A DNA stretch of 64,000 nt from DAISJM01 sp036821485. GTDB lineage: Bacteria; Verrucomicrobiota; Kiritimatiellia; CAIQIC01; JAGNIJ01. Location: NCBI GenBank assembly GCA_036821485.1, contig DAISJM010000011.1, positions 12,637 through 76,636 on the forward strand, read 5' to 3'. The notes beneath the pieces were generated by a model. The model saw nothing but the letters and a program-made list of their open reading frames with translations. It made no database searches and had not been told where the DNA came from. Made by a program: the position numbers and the translations under genes. This document shows positions 8,340 through 15,241 of this stretch, piece after piece (within the stretch, counting starts at the first letter, position 1; each line of letters begins with the position of its first letter).

Positions 8340-9512
8340 TCACTTCTTCGCGGACGCGTATTCCTTGATCAGCGCCGCGCCGATCACATCGCGCTGGATC
8401 TGATTGGTGCCTTCGTAGATCTGGAGAATCTTCGCGTCGCGCATCATCTTCTCCACCGGGTACTCCTTCATGTAGCCGTACCCGCCGAGCATCTGCACCG
8501 CGTTCGTCGTGACCTTCATCGCCACGTCGGTCGCGTACAGCTTGATCATCGCGGAGAACTTGGAGTAATCCTTCGCGCCCGAGTCCACCGTGCGGCAGAC
8601 CGCGTACAGCAGCGCGCGGGAAGCCTCGATCTCGGTGGCCATGTCCGCCAGCATCCACTGGTAGCCCTGGTTCGCGATGATCGGCTTGCCGAACTGCACG
8701 CGCTGACGGGCGTAGTTCACGATTTCGTCCAGCGCGCCCTGCGCCAGGCCCACGCCCTGCGCCGCAATGCCGGGCCGGGAAACATCGAAGGTCCGCATCG
8801 CGAGGATGAAGCCCATGCCTTCGCGACCGATGAGGTTCGCTTTCGGCACTTCCGCATCTTCGAAAATCAATTCGCGGGTGGCCGAGGCGTGAATGCCGAG
8901 CTTGTTCTCTTTCTTGCCGAACTTGAAGCCGGGCATCCCCTTTTCCACGATGAAGCATGACACGCCGCGCGCACCCTTGCTGCGATCCGTAACGGCCAGG
9001 ACCGTGTACGTATCGGCCTCGCCGCCGTTCGTGATCCACTGCTTGGTACCGTTGAGAATGTACTTGTCCCCCTTGAGGACGGCCGTCGTCTGAATGCCGC
9101 CCGCATCGCTGCCCGCGTTGGGCTCGGTCAGCGCGAACGCGGCGAGCTTCTCGCCGGACGCCAAAGGCGGAAGGTACTTCTTCTTCTGCTCATCCGAGGC
9201 ACCGATCAGAATCGGGTCGGCGCCGAGCGCGTTGGCGGCGTAGGAAACGGACACGCCGATACAAACGCGGCTGAGTTCTTCGATGGCGACGATGAAATCG
9301 AGCGAGCTTTCGGCACCAAAACCACCGTATTCCGAGGGGATGTACAACCCCATCAGGTCCATCTTGCCCAGCTCGGACAGAATCGCACGGGGAAATTCTT
9401 CCTTTTCGTCCAATTCGGCGCGGACCGGTTTGACGCGGGTTTCCGCGAATTCACGAACCATGTCCCTGATCTCGATCTGCGATTCCGTCAGCCCATAATT
9501 CAGCTCGGCCAT
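8340..9512 (-). CDS. acyl-CoA dehydrogenase (short-chain/butyryl type)
   Basis: This 390-residue flavoenzyme oxidises acyl-CoA to trans-2-enoyl-CoA or, with bifurcating ETF, reduces enoyl-CoA. The family features are in order: N-terminal helical domain, FAD/substrate segment FALTEPNAGSDAGG (about 123-136), WITNGGEAD, and the C-terminal domain with the catalytic base glutamate in QIYEGTNQIQ, the position used by short-chain enzymes. The start at 9512 follows GGGAGGAGATGGTC; the ATG two codons earlier overlaps this RBS and is less likely. It heads the acd-etfB-etfA operon, which suggests butyryl/crotonyl-CoA or branched-chain acyl-CoA metabolism; the exact substrate is not known. Confidence 0.93.
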   Translation of the reverse strand: MAELNYGLTESQIEIRDMVREFAETRVKPVRAELDEKEEFPRAILSELGKMDLMGLYIPSEYGGFGAESSLDFIVAIEELSRVCIGVSVSYAANALGADPILIGASDEQKKKYLPPLASGEKLAAFALTEPNAGSDAGGIQTTAVLKGDKYILNGTKQWITNGGEADTYTVLAVTDRSKGARGVSCFIVEKGMPGFKFGKKENKLGIHASATRELIFEDAEVPKANLIGREGMGFILAMRTFDVSRPGIAAQGVGLAQGALDEIVNYARQRVQFGKPIIANQGYQWMLADMATEIEASRALLYAVCRTVDSGAKDYSKFSAMIKLYATDVAMKVTTNAVQMLGGYGYMKEYPVEKMMRDAKILQIYEGTNQIQRDVIGAALIKEYASAKK

Positions 9513-9725
9513 GACCATCTCCTCCCAATGCAGTTTTCAGCTATCTAATGAATAATAGGTATTACGTCCAGCCCACGACCGGCACAACCCTTGAGCCGGA
9601 GCGGCGCACAGTAAAAACTCTTTCCCCTCCGGAATCAATCGTTTTGTTGGGTCTTTGCTCTGCCCCCAATGGGCTTGTCCCGACAGCTTTATCCGCTAGA
9701 CTGACCCCGTGCGCACACATCGCCC

Positions 9726-10745
9726 ATGAAGAAAGCAGCCCAGAACATTCTGCACAAGCTTCTGCGGCTGGCCCGCAGGCACCCGGGCCTCGCCTGGATG
9801 CTCGAGGAGGATGCCCTCCAACATCTGCAACTCACCCCCGATATGCTGGATGGCAAGGATTGGGTCGCCGTCGACAAATTTTACACGTACACCCGGGAAC
9901 GCCTCGCCCGCGACCCCGTCTGGCGCTACGGCCCCCTGCGGGTCGCCGAAGTCGCCCACGAGGCATTCAACGGACTCTCACTCGCCGTCTCCGTGCCGGG
10001 CAGAGCCTATGTCGACCTTGGCTGCGGCTGTCATCACCCCTTCGGCACCTCCACCGTCATGTACCTCAACGGCGCGACCGAAACGCTCGCCCTCGATATC
10101 ACACCCTTCAAGCCCGTGCGTGCCGCCCAGGCCCTCTTTGACCTCCTCGCCGACGCCCTCGTCGCACCCGCTCGCTGGAATTGGGCCGGCCTTCCCCTCG
10201 ACGAATTTCGCAATCGCATCTTCTCGTTCGACCTCGACGCGCTGCGGGACGGCCGCATGGACGAGGGCCTTCGTAGCCTGCCTCTCCGCCACCGGCTCAC
10301 CAACGTGACTGAACCTCTGCCGCAAAACGCAAAGTTCGACCTCATGTCGTCGCGGGCCGTGCTCGAACATTTCCCCGACTTTCCCGCGGCCGCGCGCCAG
10401 ATGTTCAACATGCTGAACCCGGGCGGCGTCGCCACCCATCACATCGATCTCGTCGATCACCGGGTCTATACCGTCGCCGGCACCACCAGCGCCACCTCCC
10501 CCTATCATTTCTGGTCCTTCCTCGCGGAGGACGAGACCTGGTCCGACGGCAATACCAACCGCCTGCGATCCGCCGAGCTACGCGCCGAATTCGAGAAGGC
10601 GGGATTCAAGATCGTCAACTGGCGCGGCGACAAACTCCCCCTCCCCGACGGATTCCGCGCCCGGTTGAAAGGCCGTTTCGCGGCCATGCCCGACAGCGAA
10701 CTCGAGATCACCACCGTCTACTGCACCGTACAAAGGCCGGCCTGA
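9726..10745 (+). CDS. class I SAM-dependent methyltransferase-like protein
   Basis: The 339-residue protein has a Rossmann-type methyltransferase core from about residue 90. YVDLGCGCHHPFG is motif I, the SAM-binding glycine loop; ALDITPFKP is the acidic end of strand 2; FDLMSSRAVLEHFPDFPAAA matches the region after strand 4; NMLNPGGV precedes strand 5. The N-terminal 90 residues are helical and unrecognised. There is no signal peptide. No strong Shine-Dalgarno is visible before the chosen ATG, so the start is moderate. It stands between the acd operon (divergent) and the second glycosidase. The methyl acceptor cannot be predicted. Confidence 0.75.
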   Translation: MKKAAQNILHKLLRLARRHPGLAWMLEEDALQHLQLTPDMLDGKDWVAVDKFYTYTRERLARDPVWRYGPLRVAEVAHEAFNGLSLAVSVPGRAYVDLGCGCHHPFGTSTVMYLNGATETLALDITPFKPVRAAQALFDLLADALVAPARWNWAGLPLDEFRNRIFSFDLDALRDGRMDEGLRSLPLRHRLTNVTEPLPQNAKFDLMSSRAVLEHFPDFPAAARQMFNMLNPGGVATHHIDLVDHRVYTVAGTTSATSPYHFWSFLAEDETWSDGNTNRLRSAELRAEFEKAGFKIVNWRGDKLPLPDGFRARLKGRFAAMPDSELEITTVYCTVQRPA

Positions 10746-10773
10746 ACCGTCCGCCACCGCAATCCCCGCCGGT

Positions 10774-10904
10774 TTTTCCAACCCGCCTGCGGCGGACAAG
10801 CCCTTGGAAAAATGGCCCCTGAATTTTCCAACCCTTGGAAAAATCGACGCGACGTTTTCCAATCCTTGGAAAAATGGGTTTCTTTTTGTCCAAGGTTCGG
10901 AAAA
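10774..10904. repeat. array of four TTTTCCAA-N3-TTGGAAAA palindromes at 31-bp period
   Basis: Units begin at 10824, 10855 and 10886 (last one slightly degenerate, TTGTCCAA...TCGGAAAA). Their right halves at 10804, 10835, 10866 and 10897 are exactly 31 bp apart, with 12-bp spacers of unrelated sequence. The first unit is split: TTTTTCCAA (10773-10781) and TTGGAAAAA (10804-10812) flank a GC-rich insert. The array fills the spacer just before the lipoprotein glycosidase gene. A period of 31 is not divisible by three, so it is not a coding repeat. A second array lies at 38201-38281. Confidence 0.85.
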
Positions 10905-10920
10905 GATGCACCCCAGTCCG

Positions 10921-12909
10921 ATGAATCGCCCTTTTCCGACATGGCTTGCCACGCTGGCGCTGGCCGCGGTATCCCTCGGCCTCGCTGCGTGTACGGTCAA
11001 AATGCCCGAGGAGCAGGAGAAAGCAGAACCACCCATGGAGAAGCAAGTCCCCATCTCGTTCACCGAATCCGAAGGCCCGGCCCCGGAGGGCCCGACCACA
11101 TTCCCGCCGATTGAACTCAAGGCACCGCCGATGCTGCACGCGCAGGGCACCCAGATCGTGGATCCCGACGGCAACCCCGTCATCCTCAAGGGCTGCAACC
11201 TCGGCAACTGGCTCCTCCTCGAAATGTGGATGCTCGATCTTCGCGGCATTCGCGATCAGTATGAGTTCGAGTCCATCCTCGCCCAGCGTTTCGGCAAGCC
11301 CGAGAAGGACCGCTTGATGGAACTGTACCGCTCGAACTGGATTCGCGAGCGGGACTTCGAGGTGGTCCGTTCGTTCGGTTTCAATGTCGTCCGCCTGCCC
11401 TTCAACTATCGGCTGCTGGAGGACGATGCGCAGCCGTTCCAACTCCGCAAGAATGCGTTCAAGTGGCTGGACACGGCGATCCGCATGGCGCAGGACTCGG
11501 GGCTCTACGTCATCCTCGACATGCACGGCGTCGCCGGCGGCCAGAGCGATGACCACACCACCGGGCAGGCCGGCCAGAACCGGCTGTGGAGCAGCAAGGA
11601 ACACCAGCAGCGCCTCGCGTGGCTCTGGAAGGAAATCGCCAACCGCTACAAGAATTCATCCACCGTCGCGGCCTATGACATTATTAATGAGCCGTATGGA
11701 GTGAAGACGCCCGACGATGAGAAGATACTCGTCGAGGTGGCCGACCTTGTCTACAAAACCATCCGCCCGGTCGACACCAACCACATCATCTTCTTCCCGG
11801 CGACGCTGAAGGGGTTCTCGTTCTACGGCACGGCCGCGGAGCACCAGTGGGAGAATGTCGGCTATACCGCGCACCATTATCCCGGCCTCTTCGGCGACGA
11901 CCCCACCGTCGAAGCGCACGGCCGATTCATCAGCCGCGTCATCCCCGCGCAGGACGCGCTCCTGCGGAAGGCGCAGGTCCCCTTCCTCGTCGGCGAATTC
12001 AACGTGGTCCTGCGCAATCTCGGCGGCCCTGCGCTGATGCGGGCCTACTACGACATCTACGGCCGCAAGGGCTGGGCAGCGACCATGTGGTCCTACAAGT
12101 TGGTGACCACGCGCGGCGGCGAACACGAGGACAGTTGGAGCATGGTCAAGAATCTCGATCCCGCGCCGCCATTCTTCCCGCGCACCTCCAGCAAGGAGGA
12201 GATCGAACACTACATCGGCTGGCTCGGCTCGATGGACTACAGCTACTATCGCAATCTCGGCGCCGCGCTCACGCAACCCGAACCGCCGCCCGTGAACCTG
12301 CCCGTCATCACCAACCTTCACACCACGGCGCCTGCGGCCGACATGCTGCCCGGCTGGCAGGGACACGACATCGGGAACGCGCTGCCCGGCGGACAGAAGA
12401 TCAAGAGCGGTTCGGCGATGGATGTCTATGGCGGCGGTCAGGACATCTGGGGCAAGAGCGACCAGTTCCGTTTCGTGTCGCGAAAAGTGTCGGGCGATTT
12501 CGAACTCACCGGCACGATCCAGCAGCTCGTCGACGCGCACCAGTACTCGAAAGCCGGGTTGATGATCAGAGCGACCACCGACCCGGACTCACCGCACGTC
12601 CTGCTGAACATCTTCCCGGACGGCGCGGTGCTCCTCGCGTGGCGTGATGAAAAGGGCGGCGGCACCGAACAGAAGGTGCAGGACACGCTGATCTTCCCCA
12701 TTACGCTCCGCATCCGTCGCCGAGGCGAAATGCTGGAGGCCTCCTACTCATCCAACGAGAGAGAGTGGAAGAAGGTCAAGGTTCACCTCTCCCCGGCGCT
12801 CTGCCACGAAGTCGTCGCCGGCTTCGCGGTCCTGAGCCACGACAATAATCTTCTTACCACGGCTTCGTGGACGGATATCCGGTTCAGCCTCGGGGCGACC
12901 GGACCGTAG
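10921..12909 (+). CDS. GH5-like glycoside hydrolase lipoprotein
   Basis: This 662-residue protein begins with a lipoprotein signal (TWLATLALAAVSLGLAAC, lipobox cysteine near residue 23) and a proline/glutamate-rich linker, so it is likely anchored in the envelope. The cellulase-type barrel spans about residues 70-430, with acid/base E257 in IINEPY and nucleophile E359 in VGEFN. About residues 475-660 form a separate beta-sandwich domain (concanavalin-like, similar to DUF1349) starting near GWQGHDIG. The start is set at the ATG before NRPFPTW; an ATG five codons earlier is possible, and longer frames would translate the palindrome array. The third GH5-like gene begins 88 bp downstream. Substrate unknown; beta-glucan or mannan is only a guess. 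Confidence 0.85.
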   Translation: MNRPFPTWLATLALAAVSLGLAACTVKMPEEQEKAEPPMEKQVPISFTESEGPAPEGPTTFPPIELKAPPMLHAQGTQIVDPDGNPVILKGCNLGNWLLLEMWMLDLRGIRDQYEFESILAQRFGKPEKDRLMELYRSNWIRERDFEVVRSFGFNVVRLPFNYRLLEDDAQPFQLRKNAFKWLDTAIRMAQDSGLYVILDMHGVAGGQSDDHTTGQAGQNRLWSSKEHQQRLAWLWKEIANRYKNSSTVAAYDIINEPYGVKTPDDEKILVEVADLVYKTIRPVDTNHIIFFPATLKGFSFYGTAAEHQWENVGYTAHHYPGLFGDDPTVEAHGRFISRVIPAQDALLRKAQVPFLVGEFNVVLRNLGGPALMRAYYDIYGRKGWAATMWSYKLVTTRGGEHEDSWSMVKNLDPAPPFFPRTSSKEEIEHYIGWLGSMDYSYYRNLGAALTQPEPPPVNLPVITNLHTTAPAADMLPGWQGHDIGNALPGGQKIKSGSAMDVYGGGQDIWGKSDQFRFVSRKVSGDFELTGTIQQLVDAHQYSKAGLMIRATTDPDSPHVLLNIFPDGAVLLAWRDEKGGGTEQKVQDTLIFPITLRIRRRGEMLEASYSSNEREWKKVKVHLSPALCHEVVAGFAVLSHDNNLLTTASWTDIRFSLGATGP

Positions 12910-12943
12910 TGGCGTGATTCAATCCACGGGGCAAACAGAAGGC

Positions 12944-12972
12944 TTGCCAAACAACAAACGTTTGCGTACTAT
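12944..12972 (+). promoter_or_regulatory. promoter with palindromic operator before third glycosidase
   Basis: TTGCCA (12944-12949), a 17-bp spacer and TACTAT (12967-12972) form a plausible sigma-70 promoter 26 bp before the GTG start. The spacer contains the 10-bp palindrome CAAACGTTTG (12955-12964), placed where a repressor would block polymerase. This suggests the gene has its own regulated promoter despite being 88 bp after the previous glycosidase. Confidence 0.45.
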
Positions 12973-12997
12973 GACGCTGTATCAACGGAGAACCGCT

Positions 12998-15157
12998 GTG
13001 AACACTGTGCGAAAACTTGTTTTCTTGGCCATCGGCGCTGTTGCGGCGTTTGCGCTGACCGGCTGTGGTGTGAAGCTGAAGAACCGTGAGGCCCCCCAGG
13101 AATCCGAGTCCGCCGCAGTTCAGCCCGCAGCCGAACCTGCGAGCGAACTCACCACCCCTCTGACCCAGCCTGTTCCACCCAAGCTCGACGGCCCTCTCCA
13201 ATTCCTCCACACCGAGGGACGTCGCATTGTCGATGAGCACGGTCGCGACGTCGCCCTCCGCGGCTGTAACGTCGGCGGTTGGCTCCTCCTCGAACCCTGG
13301 ATGGCCGGCCTCGACGGACAGGAAGGCATCGAAACGGAAAAGGATATCTGGGATTTGATGGAGCAACGATTCGGCCGCGATGCAAAGCTCGAGCTCATCC
13401 GCACCTTCCGCGAGAACTTCTTTAATGAGAGCGATGTCGAGCGTATCGCCGCGTTCCGCATGAACTGCGTACGCCTGCCGATCTGGTGGCGAATGACCGA
13501 CGATCCTGACTACGGCGGCGACATCACCCTCCTTGACCGCGCGATCCAGTGGTGCTCCAAGAACGGCGTCTACGTCATCATCGATCTCCAGGGCGCGCCG
13601 GGCGGACAGGCTCGCGAATCGGCCAACGTCGGCGAGCCCGCAGGCGAGGGCAATCTCTGGAAGAATTCGTCGAACAAGGATCAGACGGTCCAGTGGTGGA
13701 AGAAGATCGCCGAACGCTACAAAGATGAACCCGCCGTCGCCGCCTACGATTTGCTCAACGAAGGCACCGCCACACCAAAGTACAGCGATCTCACCGAACT
13801 CTACGACCGGCTCTACAAGGAAATCCGCGCAATCGATTCGCGACACATCATCATCATGGAAGACGTCTGGGGGTTCCACCACCTGCCGCGCGTGGAGAAG
13901 ATGGGTTGGGAAAATGTGGTCTACAGCTTCCACTACTACCCGCGCGACATGTCGCTCGAACAGAAACTCGAAGCGCCCGATGTTGACCTCCCCCGCTACA
14001 ACCGCACCGCGCTTTACAAAGGTGTGCCGATCTACGTCGGCGAGTTCAGTGCCATCGATGCCCACACCGGCGGTGCAGACCTGTTTCTGAAGCTCCGGGA
14101 GGTCTGCAACTACTTCGACTGGGCATGGACGTTCTGGTCCTACAAGAAGATCGAAGAAAACGACAACATCCTCTGGGGCCTTTACGGCTACTACGAGCAA
14201 ATGCCGCGCGTGGACCTCCACCTCGATTCGCTGGAGAAGATCCGAAGCACCTTTGAATCCTTTGCGACCACCAACTCGCACATGCATCCGCTGATGCCCG
14301 CGGCGCTGCTTGCACCGTCGCGCTGGAAGCCCGACCCCTCCCCCGCGGACGGCTCCGTTGTGCTCTCGCTCCGCAACGCCTACGTGATGGCCCGTGAGAA
14401 GGGCTATCTCCGTTACGAGTGGGGCGTCACGCCGCCGGACATCGGCTACTGGGCCAAGGGCGACACCTGCGCGTGGAAGGTCCCCGTGCCCGCCGCCGGA
14501 AACTACGAACTCGTTCTCGACCTCGCCAATAGCTCCGATCGGAATCGCCTCGCGCTGTGGGTCGACGGCGTGCACATCACCGATGCCAACCTGCCCAATC
14601 TCGGCGGCTGGCGGCATTTCACCGACCACTCCATCACCACACTCGCGCTGACGGAGGGCACGCACGTCCTCGAGATCGGCCAGGCGGACGACGAGAAGGG
14701 ATTCATCAATCTTCGCGGCGGCGTGCTGCGGCCCGTGGCGGATGCCACGCCGGCACGCGACGAAACCAGCCTGCTGCTCAAGGCCGTGAACATGGAACTC
14801 CCCGGCCCCAAGAGCGCGATCCACGTTGAATGGCTCAACGACCCGCCGAACATCGGCTCGTGGAACGCGGGCGATTCCGTCACGTGGAACGTGAATCTCG
14901 AACAGGGCGGCCGCTACAATCTGCGCGCCAGCTATGCCACACCCAACGCCGACTCCACGCTGCGGATTCTTGTCGACGACCAACTCGCGCTGGAGAAAGC
15001 GCTGGGCCCGACCGGCGACTGGGGCAAGTACGACGTCCTCGACTGCGGCAGCCTGACCCTGCGTCCCGGCGCGCATACCATCACCGCCCGATGGGACGTC
15101 CCCCGGGCGACCGCCGCCGGCAACCTGCGCCAACTTCGCTTCGACCGCGAGCTGTAG
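12998..15157 (+). CDS. GH5-like glycoside hydrolase lipoprotein with two C-terminal CBM-like domains
   Basis: The 719-residue protein has a lipoprotein signal (NTVRKLVFLAIGAVAAFALTGC, lipobox cysteine near 23). The GH5-like barrel covers about residues 60-420. The acid/base position is E255 in LLNEGTA, where the usual proline after NE is glycine; the likely nucleophile is E349 in YVGEFS. Two beta-sandwich, CBM-like domains follow, about 455-585 and 590-719. GTG was chosen because CGGAG lies seven bases upstream; an in-frame ATG at 12971 overlaps the predicted -10. The last 15 codons are duplicated at 18801-18847. It is clearly related to the preceding gene in layout but carries different accessory domains. 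Confidence 0.85.
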   Translation: MNTVRKLVFLAIGAVAAFALTGCGVKLKNREAPQESESAAVQPAAEPASELTTPLTQPVPPKLDGPLQFLHTEGRRIVDEHGRDVALRGCNVGGWLLLEPWMAGLDGQEGIETEKDIWDLMEQRFGRDAKLELIRTFRENFFNESDVERIAAFRMNCVRLPIWWRMTDDPDYGGDITLLDRAIQWCSKNGVYVIIDLQGAPGGQARESANVGEPAGEGNLWKNSSNKDQTVQWWKKIAERYKDEPAVAAYDLLNEGTATPKYSDLTELYDRLYKEIRAIDSRHIIIMEDVWGFHHLPRVEKMGWENVVYSFHYYPRDMSLEQKLEAPDVDLPRYNRTALYKGVPIYVGEFSAIDAHTGGADLFLKLREVCNYFDWAWTFWSYKKIEENDNILWGLYGYYEQMPRVDLHLDSLEKIRSTFESFATTNSHMHPLMPAALLAPSRWKPDPSPADGSVVLSLRNAYVMAREKGYLRYEWGVTPPDIGYWAKGDTCAWKVPVPAAGNYELVLDLANSSDRNRLALWVDGVHITDANLPNLGGWRHFTDHSITTLALTEGTHVLEIGQADDEKGFINLRGGVLRPVADATPARDETSLLLKAVNMELPGPKSAIHVEWLNDPPNIGSWNAGDSVTWNVNLEQGGRYNLRASYATPNADSTLRILVDDQLALEKALGPTGDWGKYDVLDCGSLTLRPGAHTITARWDVPRATAAGNLRQLRFDREL

Positions 15158-15158
15158 C
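15112..15158 (+). repeat. 47-bp direct repeat, copy 1 (3' end of glycosidase gene)
   Basis: The last 46 bases of the third glycosidase gene including TAG, plus one base, recur exactly at 18801-18847, an offset of 3689 bp. Weaker similarity extends about 13 bases further left. The two copies bound the SUMF1-domain gene, so they may be a target duplication or the result of a segmental duplication. Confidence 0.9.
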
Positions 15159-15220
15159 GAACCCCGCAGGGACGCCATCTCCTCTGAAACATGGTCCTGA
15201 ATCACGACAAGAGGAGAGCG

Positions 15221-15241
15221 AAAAAGGGGCTACAACCCCTT
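15221..15241 (-). terminator. intrinsic terminator of the SUMF1-domain gene
   Basis: Read leftward, AAGGGG-TTGTAG-CCCCTT is followed by further T residues, giving a six-pair stem, six-base loop and U-tract. The loop contains the gene's own TAG stop codon, so termination begins directly at the end of the coding region. Confidence 0.7.

Noticed and set aside
10774..10904. Possible CRISPR array
   Set aside because: Repeats are 19 bp and spacers only 12 bp, copies are degenerate and few, the same unit occurs elsewhere, and no cas gene is present.
10804..10920. Upstream extension of the second glycosidase gene
   Set aside because: It would translate the palindromic array and place the signal peptide at residue 40; the lipoprotein signal starts at 10921.
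12884..15205. 773-residue open frame on the minus strand
   Set aside because: It is antisense to the third glycosidase, has no recognisable domain and is typical of GC-rich shadow frames.
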